From ZC4RG29 sp035304385 (GTDB taxonomy: Bacteria > Bacteroidota > Bacteroidia > Cytophagales > Cyclobacteriaceae): a stretch of DNA of 64,000 nt. Position numbers and translations under genes: made by a program. Location of the stretch: the NCBI GenBank assembly GCA_035304385.1, contig DATGQD010000046.1:8949-72948 (forward strand). Reading direction: 5' to 3'. This document shows positions 27,019 through 36,328 of this stretch, in pieces; the first letter of the stretch is position 1; the number at the start of each line of letters is the position of its first letter. The notes under the pieces are model-generated. The model did not search any database. It saw nothing but the letters and a program-made list of their open reading frames with translations, and was not told the DNA's origin.

Positions 27019-27168
27019 ACATTGCTACTAAGTGTCAAAACGAAAGGACAATGGCTTGAGTTCGGGTTGATTGACAACCGGCCTCCGGGAGCAAGAGGTT
27101 AAGAATAGGCCCGTGAAAGGTTCATTGCCATTTGTACCGACGCCTTTTAGGGAGTATTGCAAAGATGG

Positions 27169-27176
27169 CAAATTTA
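27169..27176 (-). promoter_or_regulatory. TAnnTTTG-type -7 box for the arginase gene
   Basis: The minus strand reads TAAATTTG here, an exact match to the Bacteroidota -7 consensus, about 150 bases before the arginase start. No convincing TTG -33 element is at the expected distance. It lies between GGGAGTATTGC (27150-27160) and ATTGCACTCCC (27184-27194), two arms able to pair in part, so the region may be regulated. Confidence 0.4.
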
Positions 27177-27283
27177 TCCCAATATTGCACTCCCTTTTGG
27201 GAGGGGCGTTTGTGCGATGGTTCAGCAACTCAACCGGCCGGGGCGTTGTTACCTAGTCGACTTAAACGAATTCCTGGCATCAC

Positions 27284-28699
27284 ATGAAGAGTTACCGTGA
27301 GCTGATTGAGCAGACCTTTGAATTCCCTCAGAAGGAGTTCAAGCTTCGGGATCACGAGTTGTTATTCAATGACGTGCCGCTGATGGACATTATCCGCCAG
27401 TACGGTACGCCGCTGAAGCTCACCTACCTTCCCCGCATCAGCGAAAACATCCGCTTTGTACAGGCCACGTTCAACAACGCGTTGGAACGGTTCCGTTATA
27501 ACGGAACGTACACCTACGCGTACTGTACCAAGTCTTCCCACTTCTCCTTCGTACTCGAGGAAGCGCTACGCAACGATGTCCACATAGAGACATCGTCCGC
27601 ATTTGACATACGCATCATCCGCAGCCTGGTGGAAAAGGGACGCATCGCGAAAGACACCTATATCCTCTGCAACGGCTTTAAAATGCCGCTGTACACCCAG
27701 TACATCACGGAGCTCATCAACGAAGGCTTCCACAACTGCATACCGATCCTCGACAAGATGGGAGAATTCGATGTCTACGAACGGGATGTAAAGGGCAGTT
27801 ACAAGGTAGGAATACGCGTGGCTGCCGATGAGGAACCGAAGTTTGAATTTTATACCTCCCGCCTGGGCATCCGGTATAGCGACATCACGCCGTTCTACAA
27901 AGAACGAATCGCCACCAGCAATAAGGCCGAACTCCGGATGCTGCATTTCTTTATCAACACCGGCATCAAGGACACTGCCTATTACTGGAGCGAGCTGAGC
28001 CGTTTTATCTTCAAGTACTGTGAGCTGAAAAAGATCTGCGATACGCTGGACTCCATCGACATCGGCGGAGGATTTCCGATCAAGACGTCGCTGACATTCC
28101 ACTACGACTACAAATACATGATCGAGCAGATCGTCGAGAACATCAAGTGGATCTGCGATAAGAACAATGTGCCGGTTCCGAATATTTTCACGGAATTCGG
28201 CAGCTACACCGTTGGCGAAAGTGGCGCGCTCCTGTACCAGGTCATCGACCAGAAGCTGCAGAACGACAAGGAGCTGTGGTACATGATCGACGGATCATTC
28301 ATCACACACCTTCCCGACTCCTGGGGCCTCAACCAAAAGTATGTGTTGCTGGCGATCAATAAGTGGGACGACCCCTATCACAAAGTCAATATGGGGGGGT
28401 TGACATGCGACAGCATGGACTACTATAACTCAGAAGCCCACACCGGCGAGGTCTTTCTTCCCATGATTAACGACGAAGAGCCGCTGTACATAGGCTTTTT
28501 CCATACCGGCGCCTACCAGGAATCCCTCGGCGGCTACGGCGGCATCCAGCATTGCCTTATCCCGGCGCCCAAGCACGTTCTGATCAATCGCAACGAAGAC
28601 GGCGAGGTCGTTACCGAACTCTTTGCCCCCGAACAAAGCGCTGAAAGCATGCTTCAAGTGCTCGGTTACAGCGAGAAGGAACGCTGCGGCGGGTCCTGA
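27284..28699 (+). CDS. fold-III PLP arginine decarboxylase (short, SpeA-related)
   Basis: A 471-residue alanine-racemase-fold decarboxylase. The PLP lysine is Lys83 (YCTKSSHF); the glycine loop is IGGGFP; the C-terminal active-site Cys375 lies in LTCDSMDYYN. It is much shorter than the roughly 630-residue SpeA of Escherichia coli and matches the type annotated as arginine decarboxylase in Bacteroidota. It would make agmatine for spermidine synthesis. The gene is divergent from arginase with a 265-base spacer, in which I see no gene but a short hairpin (27190-27203) and a promoter box. The related diaminopimelate or carboxynorspermidine decarboxylase activities cannot be excluded from motifs alone. 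Confidence 0.83.
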   Translation: MKSYRELIEQTFEFPQKEFKLRDHELLFNDVPLMDIIRQYGTPLKLTYLPRISENIRFVQATFNNALERFRYNGTYTYAYCTKSSHFSFVLEEALRNDVHIETSSAFDIRIIRSLVEKGRIAKDTYILCNGFKMPLYTQYITELINEGFHNCIPILDKMGEFDVYERDVKGSYKVGIRVAADEEPKFEFYTSRLGIRYSDITPFYKERIATSNKAELRMLHFFINTGIKDTAYYWSELSRFIFKYCELKKICDTLDSIDIGGGFPIKTSLTFHYDYKYMIEQIVENIKWICDKNNVPVPNIFTEFGSYTVGESGALLYQVIDQKLQNDKELWYMIDGSFITHLPDSWGLNQKYVLLAINKWDDPYHKVNMGGLTCDSMDYYNSEAHTGEVFLPMINDEEPLYIGFFHTGAYQESLGGYGGIQHCLIPAPKHVLINRNEDGEVVTELFAPEQSAESMLQVLGYSEKERCGGS

Positions 28700-28915
28700 T
28701 CCGATACGCTTTCCGCTACCTGCGACGCCGCACCCGCGCCGGGGCCGGATTTTGTGCGAAAACCCTTCACCTTTCGGGCGAATTGCGCTAAATTCATTCT
28801 CAATCCCGCCCTGACTGCACCGAACGAGACCACCTATGAAGTGTCCGTATCGCATGTCCGCCCCTTACCAGAGCCCATGCCACGGACGGTATTGTCCAAC
28901 CTAAAACATACCATC

Positions 28916-31042
28916 ATGAAAGTCTACGATGATAAGCACATTAAAAACATTGTCCTGCTGGGGGCGCCCAAAACCGGCAAAACGCTTCTTGCCGAGGACA
29001 TGATTTACGAAGCCGGGATCATACACCGCAGAGGTACAATTGAAGGCAAGAATACTGTATCCGACTACCATGAAATCGAGCAGGAACGGGGAAACTCGGT
29101 TTTCGCCACCCCGTTGCATACAGAATGGCGCGACTACAAGATCAACATTATTGACACACCGGGCTTTGACGACTTTGCCGGAGAGATGATCTCCTCCATC
29201 CGCGTGTCCGACACCTGTGTCATGGTCATCAATGCCCAACACGGTGTGGAAGTCGGCACCGAACTGGTCTGGAACTATATCGAGGAATTCAAAAAGCCGG
29301 TGATCTTCGCCATCAACCAGCTCGACCATCCGAAATCTTCCTACGACAACGCGCTTAACTCGCTGCGCGATCGCTTTGGGGCCGCCATTACACAAGTGCA
29401 GTACCCGGTGAACCAGGGAGAAGGCTTCGACAGCATAGTAGACTTGCTGAAAATGGTGATGTACAAATTTCCACCTGAAGGCGGCAAGCCGCAAAAACTT
29501 CCTATACCGCCATCGGAGATCGAAGAAGCTACCATGCTGCACAACGAGTTGGTCGAAAAGGCTGCGGAAAATGACGAACAGCTCATGGAGAAATACTTTG
29601 AAAAGGGGACGCTCGACGAAGATGAAATGCGGCAGGGACTTAAGCTGGGGATGATCAACCGCGATGTGTTCCCCGTATTCTGTATGTCGGCCAAGAAAAA
29701 TATGGGCAGCGGCCGGATGATGGGCTTCATCGACAACGTAGCGCCCGCGCCGCACGAAGCCCGTCCCGAGGTTACCGTAGAAGGAAAGGAAATCCCGTTC
29801 GATCCAACGCAGCCCACAGTGCTATTCGTTTTCAAGTCGCATCTCGAACCCAACCTCGGCAAACTCTCCTACTTCAAGGTGATCTCCGGCGAGGTTACCT
29901 CAAGCGCCGAACTTATCAACAGCCAGACCGGCGCGGTAGAGCGGTTCCACCAGCTGTTCATAATGGACGGCAAGAACAGGAACGCTGTGGACAAACTTGT
30001 AGCCGGCGACATTGGCGCTACGGTAAAGCTTAAAGATACCTACACGAACCAGACCCTTCATGCCCGCGGCTTTGATGTCGCCATTGAACCGATCGCATTT
30101 CCCGAACCCCGGATACGCACCGCGATCATCGCACACAGCAAGAACGACGACGAGAAAATCGGCGAGGTGCTCGCCAAAATTCACCAGGAAGATCCAACCC
30201 TGAGCGTGCAATACGCCCGGGAACTCAAACAACTCATCCTCAGCGGTCAGGGAGAGCAACACCTTTCCGTTTGCAAGTGGTATCTCGACAACGTGTACAA
30301 GATCGGAGCGGACTTTGTCTCGCCCCGTATCTCATATCGCGAAACCATACGCAAGCCGGCGACCTCATCGTACCGTCACAAAAAGCAGTCGGGCGGCGCG
30401 GGACAGTTTGCCGAAGTGCATATGCGGGTCGAGCCGTATATGAAAGGAATGCCTGAACCCACCGGGGTGGCGATCCGGGGTAAAGAAGAAATCGATCTGG
30501 ACTGGGGTGGAAAACTGGTGTTTTACAATTGCATCGTCGGCGGCGTTATCGATCAACGCTTCATCCCCTCCATCCTGAAGGGCGTCATGGAAAAAATGGA
30601 AGAGGGGCCCATTACGGGTTCTTATGTACGGGATGTGCGCGTGATTGTATTCGATGGAAAGATGCACGCGGTCGACTCCAACGATATTTCCTTTAAGATC
30701 GCAGGCATGATGGCCTTCCGCGATGCGTTTATGAAAGCGGAACCCCAGCTACTGGAGCCCATCTACGACGTCGAGATCAGCGTGCCGGAAGATACGCTGG
30801 GCGACGTCATGGCGGACCTGCAAACACGCCGGTCGATTATTCTGGGCATGGACTCGCGCGGGTCGGTTCAGATCATCAAGGCACGAACTCCTTTAGCCGA
30901 GTTGGATCGCTACACCACTACGCTCCGTTCGCTCTCGCAGGGCCGGGCTTCGTTCCGCCAGAAGTTCGCTGAATTTTCCCCCATTTCGTTCGACCTCCAG
31001 CAAAAACTCGCCCGCGAGTTTCACGAGGTGGAAATGGCATAA
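28916..31042 (+). CDS. fusA2: EF-G2-type elongation factor G paralogue
   Basis: About 708 residues with all five EF-G domains. The start is set at MKVYDDKH because it begins the conserved G domain; 54 extra in-frame codons upstream have no family likeness. G1 is GAPKTGKT (residues 16-23), G3 is DTPGFDDF (80-87), G4 is NQLD (134-137) instead of NKxD. The catalytic histidine of the canonical DTPGH is Phe84. The C-terminal part keeps domain IV and V motifs (YRHKKQSGGAGQFAEVH, GSYVRDVRV, LEPIYDVEI, GDVMADLQTRRS). It resembles the second EF-G of Bacteroides, reported to work in translation without GTP hydrolysis. The main fusA is not in the window. Confidence 0.9.
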   Translation: MKVYDDKHIKNIVLLGAPKTGKTLLAEDMIYEAGIIHRRGTIEGKNTVSDYHEIEQERGNSVFATPLHTEWRDYKINIIDTPGFDDFAGEMISSIRVSDTCVMVINAQHGVEVGTELVWNYIEEFKKPVIFAINQLDHPKSSYDNALNSLRDRFGAAITQVQYPVNQGEGFDSIVDLLKMVMYKFPPEGGKPQKLPIPPSEIEEATMLHNELVEKAAENDEQLMEKYFEKGTLDEDEMRQGLKLGMINRDVFPVFCMSAKKNMGSGRMMGFIDNVAPAPHEARPEVTVEGKEIPFDPTQPTVLFVFKSHLEPNLGKLSYFKVISGEVTSSAELINSQTGAVERFHQLFIMDGKNRNAVDKLVAGDIGATVKLKDTYTNQTLHARGFDVAIEPIAFPEPRIRTAIIAHSKNDDEKIGEVLAKIHQEDPTLSVQYARELKQLILSGQGEQHLSVCKWYLDNVYKIGADFVSPRISYRETIRKPATSSYRHKKQSGGAGQFAEVHMRVEPYMKGMPEPTGVAIRGKEEIDLDWGGKLVFYNCIVGGVIDQRFIPSILKGVMEKMEEGPITGSYVRDVRVIVFDGKMHAVDSNDISFKIAGMMAFRDAFMKAEPQLLEPIYDVEISVPEDTLGDVMADLQTRRSIILGMDSRGSVQIIKARTPLAELDRYTTTLRSLSQGRASFRQKFAEFSPISFDLQQKLAREFHEVEMA

Positions 31043-31194
31043 AAGCCCATTTCCGGTGGGAAAAATGCGTATTCTGATGCAGTGTGTGAAAACACGCCGG
31101 CACCTCGCTATACCCGGAAATTCCCGGGGCAAGGGCAGCGAAATCGATTGCTAAAACCACGACATTTCATAGATTTGTCGTCCGCCCCGTCCCT

Positions 31195-31947
31195 ATGAGC
31201 AACGCTATCGTCATAATCCCTACCTACAACGAGCGTGACAATATCGTAGCTATCGTGGATGCCGTTTTTTCGCAGCCCAAGGACTTCGATATCCTGGTGA
31301 TCGACGACGGTTCGCCAGACGGCACAGGAGCGTTGGTGAAGAAGATGCAGGCCGACTACAACACGGCCGAGCACACCCGCCTTCACCTGATCGAACGCAA
31401 GGGGAAAATGGGGCTCGGCACCGCCTATCTGATGGGTTTCCAATACGCGATCGACCGGGGCTACGACTACATCCTTGAAATGGATGCAGACTTCTCCCAC
31501 GATCCCAAAGACCTTCCCGCACTGTACCTCCAGTGCGCCGAATTCGGGTACGATGTCGCGATCGGTTCGCGGTATGCCACCGGCGTCAATGTGGTGAACT
31601 GGCCCATCGGCAGGGTGCTGCTGTCGTATTTTGCCAGCACATACGTGAGGCTGATTACCGGTATGCCCATACGCGACACGACGGCAGGGTTCGTATGCTA
31701 TCGCAAGGAAGTGTTGCAGACGATACCCCTCGACCGCGTTCGTTTTGTAGGCTACGCCTTTCAGATTGAAATGAAGTTCCTCGCCTGGAAATACGGCTTC
31801 CGCCTCTGCGAAGTGCCCATCATCTTTACCGAACGCGTACGCGGCGTTTCCAAAATGTCGGCCGGCATATTCAAGGAAGCCTTCTTCGGTGTATTGCAGA
31901 TGACGATCAAAAGCTGGTTTAAGAAGTACATTCCCGCTGTCGAGTAG
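31195..31947 (+). CDS. polyprenol-phosphate mannosyltransferase (GT2, DPM1-like)
   Basis: A 250-residue GT-A glycosyltransferase that moves a sugar from a nucleotide donor to polyprenyl phosphate on the cytoplasmic face of the membrane. Motifs are IPTYNERDNI at the start, VIDDGSPDGTG, the metal-binding DADFSHDP around residue 100 and a RVRGVSKMS segment near the end. No C-terminal membrane domain follows, so it is the single-domain DPM1 type. Neighbours give no pathway clue: EF-G2 upstream, a convergent permease gene downstream. Donor sugar (mannose or glucose) is not decided by the sequence. Confidence 0.9.
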   Translation: MSNAIVIIPTYNERDNIVAIVDAVFSQPKDFDILVIDDGSPDGTGALVKKMQADYNTAEHTRLHLIERKGKMGLGTAYLMGFQYAIDRGYDYILEMDADFSHDPKDLPALYLQCAEFGYDVAIGSRYATGVNVVNWPIGRVLLSYFASTYVRLITGMPIRDTTAGFVCYRKEVLQTIPLDRVRFVGYAFQIEMKFLAWKYGFRLCEVPIIFTERVRGVSKMSAGIFKEAFFGVLQMTIKSWFKKYIPAVE

Positions 31948-31998
31948 CCTTCGCGATTCCACGCTGAGCTTGCGAAGCCCTATCACCGCGCTTTACCC

Positions 31999-33219
31999 TC
32001 AATCAAATCGTATCGCCTTAATCGGATTGATCCTCGAGATGATCATCGTTGGGAGCAGCAACACCGCAGTGACGATAACGAACGTAATGAGATTCAAACC
32101 GATGACGATATCCCAATGCCAGGAAATCGGGACTTCGCTCATGTAGTAATCCTGAGCGTTGAGGGTGATGATGCGAAAACGATCCTGAATAAAGCACAGC
32201 CCGAGACCGACAAGGTTGCCGAGCAGCAATCCTTTTACGAGCAGGTTAATCCCACCGTACACAAAGACAGATCGAATGAACCGATCCGATGCACCGACGG
32301 CTTTTAGCAAGCCGATCATCTGCGTGCGTTCCATAACCAGGATCAACACAATGGAGACCATATTGACGCAGACTACCGTAAGGATAATAACGAGAAGTAT
32401 ATTCACCTGGCGGCTCACCAGGTCCAGCCACTCGAATACCTGAATGAAGCGGTCTCTTACACGCTCGATGTTCAGATCGTAGTCCAGGTGCTCGGCAATA
32501 GCGTACCCGGCGGGGTCAATGTGCGCCACGTCGGCAGCGAAGACCTCAAGTCCACCACAAATACTATCCGCCCAATCGTTAAGGCGTTGGATAAGTCTGA
32601 TATCGCCAATCACGTGGTGAGCATCGAAGTATTCCGACAAGTTCGTTTCGTAAATTCCGGTTACCTTGAGCCTGCGATACCGGGGTGGATCCTGAAAGAA
32701 GTGGACGATGAGGTCGTCGCCCACGCCCGCGTGAAGTTTGTCGCTGATGATCTTGCTGATAACGATCTCATTCGCATATCCCGAGTCGGGAAGGTGGATA
32801 AACGAACCTTCCACCATGTTCTCTTCGAACAACTCCTGATCGAAACGTTTCCCCACACCTTTCAGCAATACGCCGAGCACTTCTTCCTTTGTCTTGATTA
32901 ATCCCGCCTTGACGGCGAACTCCTGCACATGACGGACATAAGGGAACTCTCCCGGATTATTAAACAGCGGGATATTGTAATCCATCGGCGCGCCTTCCGG
33001 AGAATTATTGGTGGTGAAGCGGGTCACCAACAGGTGACCGCTAAACCCGTATATTTTGTTTTGAACCGTTTCCTGGAAGCCTTTCAAAATGAGAAAGGAC
33101 ACGATAAGCGCGGCAAGGCCGATACCGATACTGATCACGGCGATCTTGTGAATAGCCGACGAAAAACCGCGGCGTTGTTCACGACTTATTCTGCGCGCAA
33201 TGAAATAGGAGAGGTTCAA
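31999..33219 (-). CDS. LolC/LolE-type ABC transporter permease (FtsX/MacB family)
   Basis: A 406-residue permease. One transmembrane helix at about residues 25-47 (IAVISIGIGLAALIVSFLILKG) is followed by a periplasmic domain (about 50-260) and three helices in the last 140 residues (VNILLVIILTVVCVNMVSIVLI, GLLLGNLVGLGLCFI, LNLITFVIVTAVLLLPTMII). This is the LolC/E layout; the first residues FIARRISREQRRGFS are typical of that group, which takes lipoproteins out of the inner membrane. The partner ATPase is not next to it. Role in lipoprotein release is inferred from family. Confidence 0.87.
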   Translation of the reverse strand: MNLSYFIARRISREQRRGFSSAIHKIAVISIGIGLAALIVSFLILKGFQETVQNKIYGFSGHLLVTRFTTNNSPEGAPMDYNIPLFNNPGEFPYVRHVQEFAVKAGLIKTKEEVLGVLLKGVGKRFDQELFEENMVEGSFIHLPDSGYANEIVISKIISDKLHAGVGDDLIVHFFQDPPRYRRLKVTGIYETNLSEYFDAHHVIGDIRLIQRLNDWADSICGGLEVFAADVAHIDPAGYAIAEHLDYDLNIERVRDRFIQVFEWLDLVSRQVNILLVIILTVVCVNMVSIVLILVMERTQMIGLLKAVGASDRFIRSVFVYGGINLLVKGLLLGNLVGLGLCFIQDRFRIITLNAQDYYMSEVPISWHWDIVIGLNLITFVIVTAVLLLPTMIISRINPIKAIRFD

Positions 33220-33314
33220 TTAATTTATTATAACTTTCCGTCGGACCATGCAAAATAGGATTTGGAAACTGAACGGCCAACTCATCCTGCATCCGCAACC
33301 ATAAACACTCCCCT

Positions 33315-34487
33315 ATGACCCGGTTTATTCTCTTTGCAGTGTGTGTTTCGTCCTACTTTCACTGCGCCGACCGCCGTCCCACAACTGTGACCGAGGAACT
33401 CCAGCCATTAGAAGTCGGCGCAATGCGGTTCGACCGCTATCTGCCTCTGCTGGAGGGGCAGCGCGTAGCGCTGGTTGTGAATCACACATCGATGACTGGC
33501 AACGCTCATCTCGCCGACACACTAAAAGCGCTTGGCGTCAACCTGGTCAAGATCTTCGCACCGGAACATGGGTTTCGCGGTACCGCCGACCCGGGTGAAC
33601 ACATCGAAGACGGCGTGGACCGAAAACTGGGATTGCCCGTGGTATCTCTCTACGGCAACAACCGCAAGCCAACACCCGAGCAATTGGAAGATGTCGACGT
33701 TGCGGTGTTCGACATCCAGGACGTAGGCACGCGCTTTTACACATACATCAGCACACTGCACTACGTCATGGAAGCATGTGCCGAGAGCGGTAAGAAGGTG
33801 GTGGTACTCGATCGCCCGAATCCCAACGGTTATGTCGACGGACCGGTGCTTGACACCGCATTCCGGTCTTTTGTGGGAATGCATCCCATCCCCGTCGTGC
33901 ATGGGCTCACCGTAGGCGAACTCGCCAACATGATCAACGGCGAAGGATGGCTGGCCGGCGGACTTCAATGCGAGGTGGAAGTCGTCCCCGTTACCGGGTG
34001 GTCGCACGACGATTCATACTCCTGTCCCGTACGCCCCTCCCCTAACTTACCCAACGACCAGGCGATACTGTTGTACCCGTCACTTTGCTTTTTTGAAGGG
34101 ACCGTCATCAGCGTCGGTCGCGGAACACAGACACCCTTCCAGGTGATCGGCAATCCATTGCTTACCGATATGCCCTATCACTTCACCCCGGTGAGCATAG
34201 AAGGGATGATGAAAAACCCGCCTTTCGAGAACCAGGTGTGCTATGGCCTGGATCTTCGCAGTGTACCTGTGGAACGGCGACTGAACATTCAGTATGTAAT
34301 CGACATGTACAATGCCTATCCCGACAAGAAAAACTTCTTCACGCGCTACTTCAATACGCTCGCGGGGACAGACAAACTCCGCAAGCAGATCGAAGAAGGC
34401 GTCTCCGAAGCGGAGATACGGGAGAGCTGGCAAACCGATTTGAAACAGTATGAGCAGATGCGGGAGAAGTATTTGATGTACCCGTGA
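33315..34487 (+). CDS. NamZ-type exo-beta-N-acetylmuramidase (DUF1343)
   Basis: A 390-residue DUF1343 protein. The N-terminus (MTRFILFAVCVSSYFHC) looks like a lipoprotein signal with Cys17. Motifs are VALVVNHTSM, IFAPEHGFRG, SLYGNNRKPT, FDIQDVGTRFYTYI and VLDRPNPNG, all diagnostic of the family, whose studied member NamZ removes MurNAc from the non-reducing ends of peptidoglycan fragments. It would act in the periplasm in wall recycling, together with the lytic transglycosylase at 4-5.7 kb. It is transcribed apart from the divergent permease gene and 74 bases before nth. Confidence 0.9.
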   Translation: MTRFILFAVCVSSYFHCADRRPTTVTEELQPLEVGAMRFDRYLPLLEGQRVALVVNHTSMTGNAHLADTLKALGVNLVKIFAPEHGFRGTADPGEHIEDGVDRKLGLPVVSLYGNNRKPTPEQLEDVDVAVFDIQDVGTRFYTYISTLHYVMEACAESGKKVVVLDRPNPNGYVDGPVLDTAFRSFVGMHPIPVVHGLTVGELANMINGEGWLAGGLQCEVEVVPVTGWSHDDSYSCPVRPSPNLPNDQAILLYPSLCFFEGTVISVGRGTQTPFQVIGNPLLTDMPYHFTPVSIEGMMKNPPFENQVCYGLDLRSVPVERRLNIQYVIDMYNAYPDKKNFFTRYFNTLAGTDKLRKQIEEGVSEAEIRESWQTDLKQYEQMREKYLMYP

Positions 34488-34561
34488 GGCTGTGTTGAAC
34501 ATCTGAGGGTAAGCCTGCGTTTTTTAAAAATGAGAAAGAAAATAGTGCGTAGCGCGTTCGT

Positions 34562-35209
34562 ATGGCAACGACCAAAAAAGAAAAGGTAGACGACATCATC
34601 CGGATTCTCGAGGAACATTTCCCTGATCCACCGATTCCGCTTCATCATAAAGACGGCTATACATTGCTAATCGCGGTGCTTTTGTCGGCACAGTGTACGG
34701 ATGAACGCGTCAACAAGACGACGCCCATACTCTTCAAACAGGCCGACAATCCATACGACATGATCAAGATGAGCGAAGAAGAAATTCGCGAGATCATCAA
34801 ACCTTGCGGCCTTTCCCCCATGAAGGCCAAGGGCATCTATGGACTGTCGAAAATTCTGATCGAAAAGTACGACGGCAACATTCCCGACACTTTTGAAGAG
34901 CTCGAGGCGTTGCCGGGCGTAGGACACAAGACGGCCTCGGTAGTGATGACGCAATGGTTCAACAAACCTGCGTTTCCTGTCGACACCCACATTCACCGGC
35001 TGGCCTACCGATGGGGGCTATCCGATGGAAAGAGCGTAGTCAAGACAGAACGCGACCTCAAGCGCCTGATCCCGGAAGAAAAATGGAAGAGCGTACACCT
35101 TCAAATGATCTATTTCGGACGAACCTACTGCCCCGCCCGCGGACATGATTGGAAGAAATGCCCGATTTGTTCGAAGTATATGAGAAAAGAACTGAGAAAG
35201 ACCCCGTGA
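34562..35209 (+). CDS. nth: endonuclease III with incomplete iron-sulfur ligands
   Basis: A 215-residue DNA glycosylase/AP lyase for oxidised pyrimidines. The helix-hairpin-helix is LPGVGHKTASVV with the catalytic Lys, and the catalytic Asp is in PVDTHIHR. The usual C-terminal cluster loop C-X6-C-X2-C-X5-C is altered: here YC-X9-C-X2-C and no fourth cysteine before the end (CPARGHDWKKCPIC, then SKYMRKELRKTP). A standard [4Fe-4S] cluster therefore looks unlikely, though His in the loop might help. It lies 74 bases after the NamZ gene. Confidence 0.94.
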   Translation: MATTKKEKVDDIIRILEEHFPDPPIPLHHKDGYTLLIAVLLSAQCTDERVNKTTPILFKQADNPYDMIKMSEEEIREIIKPCGLSPMKAKGIYGLSKILIEKYDGNIPDTFEELEALPGVGHKTASVVMTQWFNKPAFPVDTHIHRLAYRWGLSDGKSVVKTERDLKRLIPEEKWKSVHLQMIYFGRTYCPARGHDWKKCPICSKYMRKELRKTP

Positions 35210-35222
35210 AGTACCAGCCCCA

Positions 35223-35305
35223 GCGGTAGGGACGCACACGGGGAAGATCAGACGTGCAACGTCACCGGTGGTTGTCGCCCGGTAGGGACGCACGGCGTGC
35301 GTCCC
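35223..35305 (+). repeat. GGGACGCAC palindromic repeat, copies 2 and 3
   Basis: In the spacer between nth and fmt, GCGGTAGGGACGCACACGG (35224-35242) is followed by GCCCGGTAGGGACGCACGGC continuing GTGCGTCCC (35277-35305). Within the second, GGGACGCAC-GGC-GTGCGTCCC (35285-35305) is a perfect nine-base stem with a three-base loop. It matches the copy at 9406-9428 over 23 bases with one change, in the opposite orientation. Confidence 0.65.
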
Positions 35306-35385
35306 GGAATAGTATGCGTGCCGGGTAACCTCCATAGTGAAAAAAATCAGCATTTAGGCTTACTTGCACCCTTCTTTAGCAGATT

Positions 35386-36306
35386 ATGCCGGATTTACGC
35401 ATCGTTTTTATGGGCACGCCGGAGTTTGCCGTGCCAAGCTTGAGAATCCTCGCAGAGAATAACTTCAATGTCGTCGCCGTGCTAACGGCGCCCGACAAAC
35501 CGCAGGGCCGCGGAAGAAAGGTCGCTTTTTCCGCGGTGAAGGCCTGCGCATTGGAGTACGGCCTGCCCGTCCTTCAGCCGACAAACCTCAAGTCCCCGGA
35601 ATTCCTCGAACAACTCAAAGCCTTCCATGCCAACCTCCAGGTGGTGGTGGCCTTTCGCATGCTTCCTGAAGCCGTGTGGTCTATGCCTGAACTGGGCACC
35701 ATCAACCTCCACGCTTCCCTCCTGCCGCAATATCGCGGCGCCGCCCCCATCAACTGGGCCATCATCAATGGCGAAACGGAGACCGGCGTGACCACCTTCT
35801 TCATCCGCCACGAGATCGACACGGGAAACATTATCTTCCAGGAAAGAGTATCCATTGACTCGGGCGACACAGCGGGAACACTGCACGATAAATTGAAAAC
35901 CGTCGGCGCGGAACTGGTACTCAAAACGGTGCGTGCCATCGCTTCCGGAAATTATCCGGTTCAACCTCAGCCGGTGATTGAGGAACTAAAGACCGCGCCA
36001 CGCATCCACAAGGAAACGTGTGCCATCCAATGGAATAAGAGCAGCAGGGAGATCGTGAATTTTGTCCGCGGCCTTAGTCCCTACCCCGCAGCATGGACGA
36101 CATTCAATGGTCGCCATTTCAAAATTCTCCAAACCACCGCACTGGAACTTGATGCCAACGGACGCAAGCCCGGCGAGTGGGATACCGATAACAAATCCTA
36201 TCTCCATGTGCGCACAGCGGACGGTTGGGTGGCCATATTGGAATTGCAGGCCGAAGGAAAACGCGCGATGACGACGAAGCAATACTTCGCCGGGAACAAG
36301 CTGTGA
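35386..36306 (+). CDS. fmt: methionyl-tRNA formyltransferase
   Basis: A 306-residue enzyme that formylates the initiator Met-tRNA from 10-formyl-THF. Diagnostic motifs are FMGTPEFAVPSL at the start, the folate-site segment NLHASLLPQYRGAAPINWAI, and the C-terminal domain beginning near residue 205 (FVRGLSPYPAAWTTF). Length is normal. It is monocistronic; a repeat-rich spacer of 176 bases separates it from nth, and the SLC13 gene converges on it with 22 bases between stops. Confidence 0.96.
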   Translation: MPDLRIVFMGTPEFAVPSLRILAENNFNVVAVLTAPDKPQGRGRKVAFSAVKACALEYGLPVLQPTNLKSPEFLEQLKAFHANLQVVVAFRMLPEAVWSMPELGTINLHASLLPQYRGAAPINWAIINGETETGVTTFFIRHEIDTGNIIFQERVSIDSGDTAGTLHDKLKTVGAELVLKTVRAIASGNYPVQPQPVIEELKTAPRIHKETCAIQWNKSSREIVNFVRGLSPYPAAWTTFNGRHFKILQTTALELDANGRKPGEWDTDNKSYLHVRTADGWVAILELQAEGKRAMTTKQYFAGNKL

Positions 36307-36328
36307 GATATGCAGGACCGAACCTTCC

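Noticed and set aside
26029..27102. Long open frame (357 codons) on the plus strand
   Set aside because: It is antisense to the arginase gene, whose metal-binding motifs are complete on the other strand; the plus-strand product looks like no family and is an effect of codon bias.
27190..27203. CTCCC-TTTT-GGGAG hairpin taken for a terminator
   Set aside because: It lies between two divergent gene starts, where no transcript is expected to end, and lacks a T tail.
28754..28915. In-frame N-terminal extension of the EF-G paralogue
   Set aside because: The extra 54 residues have no counterpart in EF-G; the conserved G domain starts at the ATG at 28916.
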